Positions 1 to 11,024 of a stretch of DNA of 64,000 nucleotides are shown in pieces. Source of the stretch: Schistocerca nitens (Eukaryota; Arthropoda; Insecta; Orthoptera; Acrididae); contig NC_064615.1 in NCBI RefSeq assembly GCF_023898315.1, forward strand, positions 737,287,450 through 737,351,449. Reading direction: 5' to 3'. The notes beneath the pieces were generated by a model. That model worked only from the letters and a program-made list of their open reading frames with translations. It had not been told where the DNA came from and ran no database searches. Made by a program: the position numbers and the translations under genes. How positions within the stretch are numbered: position 1 is the stretch's first letter; each line of letters opens with the position of its first letter.

Positions 1-990
1 ATATATGTGCAAATGTGTGCAAAATGTGACGTGAATACAGTTAGTACTGAAAAAGTAATACATTAGAACGTCAAGCTTCAGGCAACACTTCACTGCACGA
101 ATAGTGAAAATGTAGTATGTGATAAACTTTTCTTCTTTCCTTTCATTTCTGGACCGATGTACCAATTTTTGGTGCGGTTGTCACCAAAGATAGCATGGCG
201 CGTTAGCAGGTTTTAAGTGGTATGAGGTGAAACCGTGGCAGTGGCCTGTAAATGGCAGTGCCAACGCCGAAGACGATCCAGACTGCATGCTGGAAATTAA
301 GTAGGTGCTTGGGTTCACTTTATTATGAATAAACTTTTGGGGTCAACTTCTTAGGCCCTGTATATCGCTCGATGAGATACCACCAGTTGGTGGAATCGAT
401 TAGGATGTCATAGTACCAGGGAACATGGTACCTTATACAGATGCCATGGAAGCGTGTTGCTCTCCGCGCTTATCCCTGAGATAAAGTCCAGTGTTCAATG
501 TTTTTAAGTGAGAGTGTACAGTAACTGACAGTTCGGTTCCTGTAGCTATGTCTGGAAGAGAAAATGCTGTCTGACAGGTGCTATTAGTCTCAAATTTCCA
601 GGTGTCCCAACGTGGCCCATTCTGGTTGAGCCAGGCACTGTTCTTGTTTAGCCATTGCCTACGAGATACATCAAGGTCTGTATATGCCTGCTTCCCCCTC
701 TTTCACTTTGTCGTAGTTCAATTTCCGCCGATAGACGTCATGTTAAGTCGCTGTAGTTTAAAACTGTGGGTACACGATTCTTTATATAGTGTGTATCTTA
801 AAAGTGATGTTTTGTTGGTGTGTGTTCCATTTTCCTCTTCAACAACAAAGTTATTGATAAGCAAGTTCTTACACAATAATTTATTTCTGAATTCCCGAGA
901 AATACTTAATATGAACTATTATTACTGTCATCGCAAAACGTACATGGGAAGAAACGAACTTGTTTCTGACATAAAGTCCAAACATTTAAT
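1..990. other. No gene recognised
   Basis: No family resemblance or convincing coding pattern is seen on either strand. Two similar 30-base stretches (about 479-508 and 970-999, both containing 'ATAAAGTCCA' and ending 'ATGTTTTTAAG' or similar) bracket about 490 bases just before the non-LTR remnant. This may be chance or an old duplication. Confidence 0.5.
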
Positions 991-2420
991 GTTTTAAGAA
1001 TTTGCTGATGACACCGCCTTCCTGGCCCTTTATCCTATCCTTTAATGGCCCCAACGTACCCTCTAAACCCACCTTGAGCAGTTCACCACTTGGTGCAACA
1101 AGTGATTCCTTCGTATCAACCCCTCCAACACCCAGACTACACCATCCATTCCTTCTGTCTCCACGATTTCTATCTAACCATTTACGACCGTCCTATCCAC
1201 TTCACTCCTACCCTCAAATACCTTGGCCTCATCCTTGGCCACCACCTCACCTGGACTCCCCATTTCCTTACAATCCAACACAAAGCGCACAACAGACTCC
1301 GCCTTCTAAAACTCCTGTCTGGCCAGACATGGGGATTGCATCCTTCCACCATATTTCACACCTACAAATCCTTGACCCGCCCCATCCTCTGTTAGACAGC
1401 ATTGCTTGGATTTCCGCCCCTCCCAGGTTCTATAAAGCCCTCCAAATCCTAGAACGCCATGCACTCCACCTTGCCTTCCATATCCGCATTCCATCCCCCA
1501 CATGTATCCTCTACAACCTCATCCCCTTCCCCCATCTTCAACTTTTCCTTGAACACATCTGCACCCTGTATATTGTCTGCCGACTCGATCCTCCACCCCC
1601 TGGTGTCCCCCTTCCTCTCCACCCCCAAGCTATTCCCGCGCCTTTACCGTTGTGTCCCACCCTCTCTCCATCTCCACACCCTCCCTTTCCCAGTGCTGCT
1701 TCTAGCACCTACCCCTCCCGGATGATGAACTTCGCCCTGACGTCTACCCCTCCTACCAACTCTAACCCAACCTTCCTCCTGCCTCTTCCTCAGAGCTCTC
1801 TCTCCTCCCCTTCCCTTCTACTGAGTGGGTTTCCCGCTATTACATCCCCTCCCTCTCCCATGTTCCCCTTCAGTGTCTCCCTCCTGCCTTGTCTTCCCTG
1901 CCCGTCTCCTGCCTCTAAGTGCACCTCCTGCCCTATTTTTCCTCTTCCTCCCCCCCCCCAGACTCCCCACCACACCTTCCTCCCCTCTTTTTCCCTCCTA
2001 TCCAGCCTCCAGTCCCTCGGCAGGTCCCTACCAGCTGTTTTTTTTTATTCTTCATAAGTGATCAGTCGTTTCCAGTGGTTTTTTTTAAGTGTCTTGCTCT
2101 GTGTGATTTCTATCCTGTTGCCGACTTTTAACTTGTGTTTGTCTCCAGTGTATTTTTTTACATGCACTTTGATTTGCCAGCTGTCTTCTTTTAACTTCAT
2201 GTCGACTTTTTAACTGTCCCTCAGTGTAAGTCCCCATCTTAGTGTATATTTTAACTCCCATCATCTCCATTTACTGAGTTTTTTATGTCTCCCTTCTTAT
2301 CCTCCCTTTTTATGTAATCACCCTTCTGTACTTTTGTAAAGCGAGTTGGCTGAAGCGCTGTGAACTGTGCCACTGACAGCCCTCCCCTGCCCGCTAGTTG
2401 AATAAAATCACAGAATTTGA
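991..2420 (+). pseudogene. 3' part of a jockey-type non-LTR retrotransposon (decayed reverse transcriptase)
   Basis: The sequence opens with the reverse transcriptase box 'FADDTAFLAL' (about 1003), the metal-binding FADD motif of non-LTR elements. It continues, across at least two frameshifts, into a typical RT thumb: 'LKYLGLILGHHLTWTPHF' (about 1217-1270), then 'LTRPILC' and 'YKALQILERHALHLAF' (about 1430-1480). These blocks have the order and spacing of jockey/CR1-type elements. What follows (about 1500-2060) is extremely C- and T-rich and probably the decayed C-terminus and 3' UTR, ending near an AATAAA at about 2401. The endonuclease and the RT fingers are missing, so this is a 5'-truncated, dead copy. 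The apparent 351-codon frame at 1002-2057 is a compositional artefact that only partly follows the RT. Jockey assignment is inference; non-LTR RT is firm. Confidence 0.75.
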
Positions 2421-3531
2421 CCTGCAGGTGTGTTGTGTAAAACATGTTCTTACAATGCAATACACTACATGTCTCTAGATATTTACCAGACTTTGAATTA
2501 TGTCGTGTACATAGAATTACAGATCTTATTTTTCTGTATTTGTTACAGGACAATAATAACAAATAGTCATTAAACGACTGACCAGAAAAAGATAATAATC
2601 TGTATTTCTGCATTTCATTGCGTGAAATGAAGACAGGAAAGTGGTCGATGTCTCATTCCATAAATTTCCAACAAATAACGACTTGTGCGGAAAATGGCTA
2701 TAGGCTACATCATGACAGGGACCAGAGAAAACAGTATTTGGTAGCCTTCCTAAAAATCGGTAGTATGTTGTCAGCATTTTGATGATAGCTGCTTCAGCAT
2801 TTCTACCAAAACTAGAAGATTTCTTCCAAACTCTTCTCCAACAATTTTCCCTTGATATCATTTAAGCACGCAAAAACTGAAAATCCACACAGGAAACGAA
2901 ATTACTTCACAGTTTTCTTCAATGTGCACGAAAGAAGTCTCTAGCATTTGTCCCATGCTGCATATAATAATGTGACAACAGAAACGGCAGTTAACATCTC
3001 AGCCATGCTTCCAATAATGTAGTGGTGGGAATTCAAGAGAACAAGAAGGGAAGTATTATTCACGAATCATTCCAAGGAAAAATAAAATAATAACTAGGCT
3101 GTTTGCAGAAAATAGAACACTAACAGTAAAACTCCAGGCTAAAATTAAAAATAAGTGTGAACTTGTATGGAGCAGTAACGATAGTGTTACAAAGTAGTAC
3201 AATATTATCCTGTAATTTAATTGTCTATGTTTATATTTCACATTAAACTAATCTGAGTGATGTAGTGACGATCTGTACTATATGCAATTTAACTTTTGTG
3301 CCTTTTTTTGGAAATAATATAAATATTTCCAACATTATGCCATTTAAATGTGTAATAAAGTAGAGGAAATAATATGACATCTAGTGTCCATGTCGAAACT
3401 CCAGGCACTGTGCCAATTATTGCTCCGAAAAGCTGCTTGATGTGCAGGTATGCTGCTGTTCCACTAGGCAAAACAGTGCTCGCACTGAAATAATTGACAG
3501 ACAGTTCAGTCACTCAGTGTACCTCATCACA
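2421..3531. other. No gene recognised
   Basis: AT-rich sequence with short random frames only. I see no repeat family, RNA gene or coding homology here. Confidence 0.5.
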
Positions 3532-3730
3532 GCCGACCGGAGTGGCCGAGCGGTTCTAGGCCCTACAGTCTGGAACCGCGCGACCGCTACGGTCGCAGGT
3601 TAGAATCCTGCCTCGGGCATGGATGTGTGTGATATCCTTAGGTTAGTTAGGTTTAAGTAGTTCTAAGTTCTAGGGGACTGATGACCTCAGAAGTTAAGTC
3701 CCATAGTGCTCAGAGCCATTTGAACCATTT
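3532..3730 (+). mobile_element. tRNA-derived SINE, family A
   Basis: The head carries the Pol III A box ('TGGCCGAGCGGT') and a B box decayed to 'GGTTAGAATCC' (consensus in the other copies GGTTCGAATCC). The body has the family signature 'CCTTAGGTTAGTTAGG' and the tail 'AGTGCTCAGAGCCATTTG'. It is full length. I cannot find a clean target-site duplication. The same family recurs at 5169, 6204, 27709, 27992, 33221 and 57956. Confidence 0.93.
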
Positions 3731-4627
3731 TGCAGGTTTTATGCAACGAATTAGCGCTTCTGCCTGTGCCGAGCAGTACCAAGTGATAAACCGATTTTCC
3801 TTTTTTTTTTTTAATCTTTCTTAGTAAGCAGGTTCTGTGCTTCCACTTGTCTTTGAACGGCGTAATCTCATACACTTTGTCTGTTTTTTGGAATTCAAAC
3901 TGGTTGCTTATGTAATATGTTGTTGGTTGTTATAGTGCACGCAAAATGCCGTGGCTGCTAGATGGGCAGTTAGCTGGGGAAGCGTGAGGAGAGCGACATT
4001 GGTGAGGGTCGCTCACAGCGCTGTAGGGGAAATACCGAGCACTGGAGGGGAAGTGCCATTCTGAACTGAAGCCTACACTCACATTGTTTGTAAATATTAA
4101 GTGGAGACCCTCCACGCTGACACTTCCATGGAGACCATTCAAAATTATCTACTGTCACCTCTGCTTTCGTTAGCATCTAAAAAGAATTCCGCCGAAAACG
4201 GAGCGATTTAATTTCGCCTGGCCTGTTAACCATTTGAAACTTTCAGAAAAGTATCATGAGTGACGAATTTTGAGTAAAAGTTACACATTTCTCTGGCTGC
4301 CATGTCAAAATTCGTTTCATTGCCAAAACACAGTGGTGTTTACACTGTCTCACCTCACTGACATGTTGTGCAGACATAATCGCGAGAGAATTCTGAAACA
4401 GTGGTTTATTAACTTTATTAAGTGAGGAACTGAGAAAAAGTAAAGCCAGTAGCTTAATGAAAAAACACATCCTCAGTACAAACAAAAACATAAGTTGTTC
4501 CAAAAGCCATAGCATTTCTCGTTTCACCAGCTATCGATGGCCCTTAAGAATTACATTCTTTCACTGTAAAAATCTGTAGTTAGTGGAATAATATGGTAGA
4601 TAATGAAGTTCTGCATAATAACTATAC
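3731..4627. other. No gene recognised
   Basis: No coding homology or structured repeat noticed. A poly-T stretch lies at about 3800-3812. Confidence 0.45.
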
Positions 4628-5118
4628 AGTAAAATACTTACCTCTTTGTACGTTATCTTTTGCCAAAATCTCATTTCGATATATCAAACTGTTTATGAAA
4701 TGTTACTTATGAATGTTGTGGATATTTCACTCTGGCTAGGAAACTGGTTCGGCGCAATCGCAAATGAGTGTGCTGAATCTGATCAGTTTTCTCAAGATTA
4801 GTGAGCCTAGTCTAAAGAAAAGTTCAATATGTTAGCTAAATTTCATACGCAACACCATTTTATGTAACATGCACCAAACGCAAAATCATAGCGATCTCTG
4901 TTTTTCATTGCACACTTTTCCGAATCTCATGCAGTGTCTTACTTCACGTAAATGTCATAATAACTATAACCATTAGCGAAATGATGGGCACATCATCATG
5001 AACCTAGCATATAAGTCTATAAGTAAACCAAAAATGATTTTTTTTACCAGATAGTTTCTGTAAAATCGTTTGAGAAAAATGGTAGAATGTGCGCCTCTAT
5101 TCTGCATTGATTGACGTG
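4628..5118 (+). repeat. Uncharacterised ~500-bp noncoding repeat, copy 1
   Basis: This stretch aligns by eye along its length with 61813-62323 and with an inverted copy at 62468-62815. Shared blocks in order: 'CTCATTTC(A/G)ATAT' near 4670; 'AATATGTTAGCTA' against 'ATATGTTGGCTA' near 4827; 'CCATTA(G/A)CGAAATGAT' near 4969; 'TTTTTTTACC(A/G)(G/A)ATAGTTTCT' near 5040; and 'CCTCTATT.TGCATTG' at the right end. No open frame is conserved, so it looks like a nonautonomous element or a fragment of a larger one. No family assigned. Confidence 0.7.
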
Positions 5119-5168
5119 CCGAAAGGTGGAAAATGCTGTACTTGTCGTCCTCCCCTTCCGAACAAAAT

Positions 5169-5216
5169 AAAATGGCTCTGAGCACTATGGGACTTAACAT
5201 CTGTGGTCATCAGTCC
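5169..5216 (-). mobile_element. Severely 5'-truncated SINE family A insertion
   Basis: Only the last ~48 bases of the SINE tail are present ('AATGGCTCTGAGCACTATGG', read on the plus strand). The flanks are an exact 15-base duplication, CCCCTTCCGAACAAA, at 5152-5166 and 5217-5231. The duplication shows that this stub is a complete insertion event and not a remnant of a longer copy. Confidence 0.9.
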
Positions 5217-5390
5217 CCCCTTCCGAACAAACGAATGAACTCGCCTAGCGCTTTGGCCGAAAACTGGTCACTGCACGTGGTCACCGTATCCTGCGCAAGC
5301 TGTAAATACGTGACACGCTGTATTGCTGTGATACGTCGCTGCGGGCGGTAGTGATCGTTGTAACGCCAGGCGCCCTCCACAGGGCCGACT

Positions 5391-5466
5391 ACTGTCTGTC
5401 TCCATAATTCCGACGCTGCACGTGTGGTACTGTCTGTCTCCATAATTCCGACGCGGCACATGTGGT
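5391..5466 (+). repeat. Tandem duplication, 38-bp unit x2
   Basis: 'CTGTCTCCATAATTCCGACG' plus about 18 further bases occurs twice head to tail with two or three substitutions. Confidence 0.85.
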
Positions 5467-5621
5467 AATTACAAACCGCACAAAGGTTTGGTTGTGTAAA
5501 ATCCAACAAGCACTCTTAATAATATGAAACTGATGCGAATTTCCGTTGGCATTGTGGCCGTTTCGTTACGAGTAATAGTCTATAAACCAGTTAATTACAT
5601 GGGAATCAGATCAGATCAAAT

Positions 5622-6175
5622 GAGGGCTAGTGCAAATTTATTCCTGCTATACTGAAATTTGTTTAACATCTGAAGGGGCTACAGCACGATGCCTATTTTC
5701 TGATTTTTGTATTAATTGTTTTTAGGCACAAATCATTAAAAGCAGCCAGTGCCACATTATCTTTTCTACACTGAAATCTGTTTAACAGTTGAAAGGGTTT
5801 AGTGCCTGTCATCTATTTACTGATTTTTCTGCATTAATTGTTTTTAATCACTAGTCACTTAAAGGGGCTAATTTCCATTAATTTTTGTCTATATTGCAAT
5901 TTGCGTAATGTTTCAAGATACTGGCGTTTGACATGTAGTTGCTGATAATGTATTGATTGGTTTCAATCATTAATCTTTGAAAGGGACCAGGCTGATTTAT
6001 CTTTCACGTAATAAAAACTGTTTAATATTTGAAGGGACTAGTGTCTGACATCTCTACTTAAGTTTTGGGGGTGTAACATCTTGCAGTGACTAGGGTCCGT
6101 TTACCTTTACCTTGCTATATCAAAACGATTTTGATCTTTTGGAAGGCTAGTTCCCGGCCTTTATTAATTACATTT
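5622..6175 (+). repeat. Diverged tandem array, ~120-bp unit, about 4.5 copies
   Basis: Unit starts fall at about 5652, 5771, 5894, 6011 and 6119. Each unit begins with 'CTGAAAT.TGTTTAACAT'-like sequence, followed by 'TGAAGGG.CTAGTG', 'TGACATCT', 'CTGATTTTTGTATTAATTG', 'TTTTAATCA' and 'AAAGGGGCTAG', and closes with 'TTATCTTT'. Copies differ from each other by roughly a quarter to a third of bases, so the array is old. It stops shortly before a SINE at 6204. No coding content. Confidence 0.8.
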
Positions 6176-6203
6176 CCTGTCGTGGATTTCTATGTGACAA
6201 AAG

Positions 6204-6409
6204 GTTCAAAATGGTTCAAATGGCTCTGAGCACTATGGGACTTAACATCTGAGGTCATCAGTATCCTATAACTTAGAACTACTTAAACCTAACTAACCTA
6301 AGGACATCACACACATCCATGCCCGAGGCAGGATTCGAACCTGCGACCGTAGCGGTCGCGCGGTTCCAGACTGAAGCGCCTAGAACCGCTCGGCCACACT
6401 GGCCGGCGA
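6204..6409 (-). mobile_element. tRNA-derived SINE, family A, full length
   Basis: Intact B box (GGTTCGAATCC on the minus strand) and A box. The tail shows duplicated 'GGTTCAAA(A)T' at its 3' end. An 8-base target duplication GACAAAAG lies at 6196-6203 and 6410-6417. Confidence 0.95.
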
Positions 6410-6417
6410 GACAAAAG

Positions 6418-7465
6418 ACTAATTGCCTTAATCTTATTGTTGCCAGCTGTGACAATTCAGTAAATGAACTGCAAGAACCTTTCAGCATTAATTGGCAGCT
6501 TTCTAAAAAGCTTATGTGGCAAAGTAATTTACAAATTGTCGAAGTTGTACATTGTTCAAGTACCCATTTACACAGTTTTTTTAATAAATATGTTTAAAAA
6601 TTAAAAATTAGTTCATCGCGCAACCACTTACCACAGCAGGATCCAGTATCCTAGCTTATCATGATCCAAAAAAGCTCAAGTATGTGTAGCAATTTTGTCA
6701 GGGTTGCCAGCGAGAAAATATCTTGCAAAGATTTTAAATACGATTAATGTGTAAAATTTGAGGCAGGTCACTACGTGCTCTCATTCTCAAGTAATGGATG
6801 AAAAAATCAGGGAATTCACGCGTCGTGAGCTACAATTCGTTTTCAGCCCCACACCACCCATTTGATAGCTACGTGATTCTTGACCCTGCAGCGATTTTTT
6901 CCATATAGTAAGTGATATGGACACCAAGTTTGGTTAGAATCGGTCCACTGGCTTGGGAGAAGATGTGAGGCAGAGATATATACTTACATATGTACATCCA
7001 TCTTACAATATGTATGGATTTAACCCACTCACATTATGGCCTTATGGCTCTCTCTTACATCAAACCAGTATTTTACACGTAGATTAAATTGACCAACAGA
7101 CGATTTTATTCACGTCAGCTTCCAGAGTGCGTCGCAGATTGTTCAGAACACGAAAATCTGATAAGTCAAAACAATACGACCACCTGCTTTATAGCTTGTG
7201 GGTCCAATTTTGGAAAGCAATGCAGCAGAGATTCTACGTTGCATGAATTCGAAAACTACTTGGTAGGTTTCCAGAGGTACGTATGTCTATGTCTACGTAC
7301 AAGTCACACAGTTACTGTAAATTACGGGCCGATGGCTGGGAGGCGCAGGAATGGCGCCCGGTACTTCGACAGATATTCTCCATCGGTTGCAGATCATACA
7401 AATTTGATGACCAAGACATAAAAGTGAGTTCACTGTCATGCTCCTCAATTACAACATGATTATGG
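6418..7465. other. No gene recognised
   Basis: A moderately GC-rich patch at about 7320-7380 shows no recognised homology. Short frames only. Confidence 0.4.
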
Positions 7466-8140
7466 CCCTGCGACACTAGAAGTTATTCCGTTGGAAGATG
7501 CCATTTCTATCGGGGAATACCTCACGCATGAAGGGATGCTGCTGGTCCGCAATAATGTCATGGTACCTTTGATTACTACTACAGATCCCATGCAAGTCCA
7601 GATGAATGCCGCCCTTAGCATAATACTTCCCCGAGCAGCTTGTGTCCGTGGTGCAGTGGATGTTTCGAGCAGCCGTTCGCCTATATGATGACGTATCTGC
7701 ACACGACCATCGACCTAGCATACGAAGAAGGGTGGGTCTTCTGACCAGGTGACATGTTACCGTTGATCCACGGTCCAATCTCGATGATCCCGGGTTCACT
7801 GCAATTATAATTGACGACGTCGTTGGGTCAGCATTGGAACACACAGGTCGTATAACAGTGTTGTCCTCCGTCGTCAGATCGACCACAAATCGCCGCATAC
7901 CCTGCCTTTCAGAGCAGGCAGGCCTCAGACCAGCGCGCTCTCAAATGAGCTATGGATGTCCAACACCTTGTCGCCTACTCGTGGTTTTATTTCCTTCAAA
8001 CACTTTACATAGATGTTCATAACAGTAGTAGGCAAACAGCCGACTAAGTTCGCCGTTTTCGAAATGACAGTCCCCAGGCGCTGCACCATATCAGTCTTCT
8101 CTTTGTCAAAGTCGCTTATGTCAGTGGATCTCCTCATTTG
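7466..8140 (-). pseudogene. Tc1-like transposase remnant
   Basis: The N-terminal helix-turn-helix region is readable from about 8137 downward ('ISDFDKEKTDMVQRLGT', then 'ISKTANLVGC'), the paired-like DNA-binding domain of one Tc1 subgroup. After a shift, a central-to-late block reads 'YHDIIADQQHPFM' and 'DRNGIFQRN' near 7480-7530. That is the approach to the second catalytic Asp box (normally FQQDN; here the Asp is Asn). The D-to-E region and the 3' end are gone. Frameshifts separate the blocks. No terminal repeats found. Certainly inactive. Confidence 0.65.
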
Positions 8141-8246
8141 CGGTCCATACAGGCGCTAGAATAATTCCCAATTCATTCCTGCTTCGACTGTATACATCCA
8201 TTATCATGTCACGTGCGCGCAACGTGGCATTCAGTCTAGTGGGTTA

Positions 8247-8563
8247 AAACTAGATCTAAACCTCCCGCACAGGCCATGAAGGACCAAAGGTACCGACAGG
8301 CCGCCGCGTCATCCTCGCCCACAGGCGTCACTGGATGCGGATATGGAGGGGCATCTGGTCAGCACACAGCTCTCCCGGCCGTATGTCAGTTTCCGAGACC
8401 GGAGCCGCTACTTCTCAGTCAAGTAGCTCCTAAGTTTGCCTCACAAGGACTGAGTGCACCCCGCTTGCCAACAGCGCTCGGCAGACCGGATGGTCACCCA
8501 TCCAAGTGCTTAACTTCGGTGATGTGACTGAAACTGGTGTTACCACTGCGGCAAGGCCGTTGG
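8247..8563 (-). mobile_element. 5S-rRNA-derived SINE with exact 15-bp target duplication
   Basis: Read on the minus strand the element begins 'GCCAACGGCCTTGCC', continues 'ATCACCGAAGTTAAGCA' (the 5S rRNA A-box region) and 'CTTGGATGGGTGACC' (the C-box region). It is therefore a 5S gene head with a short internal deletion between these blocks. A ~200-bp body of unknown origin follows, with 'AAGTAGCGGC', 'ACGGCCGGGAGAGC' and 'GATGCCCCTCC'. The duplication CAGTCTAGTGGGTTA lies at 8232-8246 and 8564-8578. Related copies are at 36823 (same head) and 63146 (same body, different head). Confidence 0.92.
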
Positions 8564-8613
8564 CAGTCTAGTGGGTTACAGTGTTCATAATTTCTGGATC
8601 ATTACTGTGTGCA

Positions 8614-8646
<33 letters not shown>

Positions 8647-8676
8647 GTGTGTGCGTGTGTGTGTGTGTGTGTGTGT
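8614..8676 (+). repeat. (GT)n microsatellite
   Basis: About 31 GT dinucleotides interrupted by two GC steps. Confidence 0.97.
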
Positions 8677-9977
8677 TACGTTTGTTTGAAATAAATCTGA
8701 CAGAAGATGGAGCTATTATCCTCGAAAACTGAAGAGCAAATTTACATAAAGTGATAGAATTCAACTTATCTTGAAACGGAAGACTTCATGGCCTAAGTCG
8801 ACTATGTACTGGTGGTATTCTATGGAATCCAGTGTGGCTGTGAAGACAGGGGAAAGAGCAGAGGAGTTCAGGATGACTTATGGTGTTCCCTATCGAATGG
8901 GACAATGATACACATGTCTTTCACAAAGACACAGAGCTGTGCACTGTCGTTTCACGTTATCGCCACCATCTCCTAGATGTTATGTCTTCTATTTGTTGTA
9001 CGTTTGTCCCGTAATACATCTTCTTCAAGTGTTAAGGACTAATCAATTGTTAGCATTGATTTCGCCGGTGTTGTCTCGTGAGTAAGAAAGTGTGACGTTA
9101 CTGTCTCAACATGACGTTGCTATGCGGCATTATTTCATTTTTCAGTGGATACTTCCTGGTTATCTAGTGATTGTACTGGAGCAGTGTGTCTGAGGGATGA
9201 AAACGCAGCGCTGCGGTGGATGGTGTGCTGCCAGAAGTATCTGTATAAACACCTTTGTCGGAGGAAAGAAGGGAGCGTTGGGCAGTTCACAGAGCTTGGG
9301 TATGGGTCGTTCACGGAACTTGGGCAACTACCCAGGTCGAGGATATTGAGAGTCAGACTGGCGCCTGCACCCCTGAGGTCAGGGTATGCCAAGGCCGACC
9401 CAAAGCCCCCAGAGAATAATTGAATATGACTTTCTTTCTTTTCTGCGCGACTTCAAATTTTCAGACGGTACGGCACCAGCTCGTCACGCCGGAGGAATCT
9501 GTTGTGTCCACTCTAAAAATTTAGTTCAGCCAATAGTATTGCGTCTCTCTGGACAGTTCTTGGCACGTGAAGACACTGCTTCGCTCTAATGCCAACTTCA
9601 GGTTCAAAAATTTGCATCTTGTACACAAATGTAGAGATGTTCAAGTCCTTTTCCCTGCTTTTTCATTTACTTAGCAAGAGTTCTCGCCCGTCACATTGGC
9701 AACAGAATCTCCTCCATGAGAGTTGAAGGCTGTGAACTTGGATTCTGGGCATTCTGTTCCTGGCTGATGTGTGGAGAATGTTCTGCTCTGGGCTAGTATG
9801 GAGAGCATCAGATCCAGCTGCTGTTGGGTGCTGGTCGGCACAGGATAGCCGTTCAAGGGAATTTAAGTAGCGCAATTCGAGTAGCACGATCCATATTCTG
9901 TGCAGTTTGTTACATACTTATTCTGCCACGTAAGTCACGTTGCTTATTTTGGTTATATAGTTCAAATTAGACATTAA
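8677..9977. other. No gene recognised
   Basis: No coding homology or repeat family seen. Short random frames on both strands. Confidence 0.4.
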
Positions 9978-10100
9978 GCCGGACGTTTTAAAAAACAAGC
10001 TGCAACTTGGCGAAAACGTTCTAGACAATGTCAAGATCGATATCGCAGAAGTCCCAAAAAATCGACTTTGGGGAAAATCCACCATCTTGAAAAGACCACC
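9978..10100 (+). repeat. Left arm of a diverged inverted repeat (partner 13395-13520)
   Basis: Blocks 'AAAAACAAGCTG', 'TTGGCGAAAACG', 'CAGAAGTC.C.AAAAA' and 'TTGGGGAAAAT' recur in the same order on the opposite strand at about 13520 down to 13395. The two arms enclose about 3.3 kb that holds an RTE copy. They may be terminal repeats of an old DNA transposon. Confidence 0.55.
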
Positions 10101-11024
10101 GCCCTCTTGGAATTTTCAGGTTTTAACTGAACCAAGGGACTGATTGGGATCACATTTCCTACAAACTAATGAGCTTACGCACCCCCATCGTCCAAAACAA
10201 TAAAATTATTTGCTATAATCCAGTATTGTTTTTCAAGACAAAACAATATTTATTTTAATTCAAGTAGTGTTGATAAAACAATTCACCTAGAACTTTGCAG
10301 CTTTTGGTCATATGTTGTTGATTTTTTAAAATTATGTGTAATGTTTCAATTTACAATAAAAACAAAATGCAACTTAAATAATTTTCACGAGACAGGACAA
10401 ACAGCATCAACTGTACACTGTTTGTCACGACAGTGGACAGAGTTGTTGTAAGCTCGACTGGCTCACCGAAGCGATACTCACTCACTGGCCCAAAATCGGC
10501 AGAAAGGCATTATCTGAAAAGAAACTACGATAAGAATTGTTTTTATAAAAATAAAAAAAACAATGGACATTACTTTTTATATTTTTCGCTATTTACCAAC
10601 ACCTCACTCAAAGTTTCGAAGTCGTCTTTGGTGACAGTCTGCTAAGTCTGTCCGATTTGTGCAGATATGGCTAGCGCAGTAGCCGCATGTATTTGTACAA
10701 CTCAGGCCGTTTGTCCTGCATACGCACTTGTTTTCGCAACAAGATTTACGGCTGCAAGATATAATTTGAAGTACCTGCTCTGGTGCTTGTTCGTCTTCAA
10801 CTGGAATAACGGTTTAAGGTGACCTGCATGCACGTCGCATCCCCCTTTCGTTTTCCGGAAGGTGATTTACCATCCATACTTAAACCTAATGGTAATGATG
10901 CAAATCAGTTAAAGATCCGAGGGTTTGTGTTTACATAAGACCTGGATGCCTTTAGGTGACAACAACGTCAATAATCTTTCCAAAAAATATGCTGTGCTTT
11001 TTAAACTCACTATCGTCCCTCCCT
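10101..11024. other. No gene recognised
   Basis: AT-rich between the inverted arm and the RTE element. I found no transposase or other homology. Confidence 0.4.

Noticed and set aside
1002-2057. 351-codon Pro/Ser-rich open frame
   Set aside because: C/T-rich composition keeps the frame open. Only short parts coincide with the jockey-type RT, which actually runs through two frames. Not a gene.
3532-3605. Possible functional tRNA gene (A and B boxes)
   Set aside because: The boxes belong to a SINE head. No complete cloverleaf, and the same unit is repeated many times with SINE body and duplications. The same reasoning was applied to 36257 and 56129.
8450-8563. Possible 5S rRNA gene
   Set aside because: The 5S similarity is truncated internally and joined to a SINE body with a target duplication. 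It is a retroposon.
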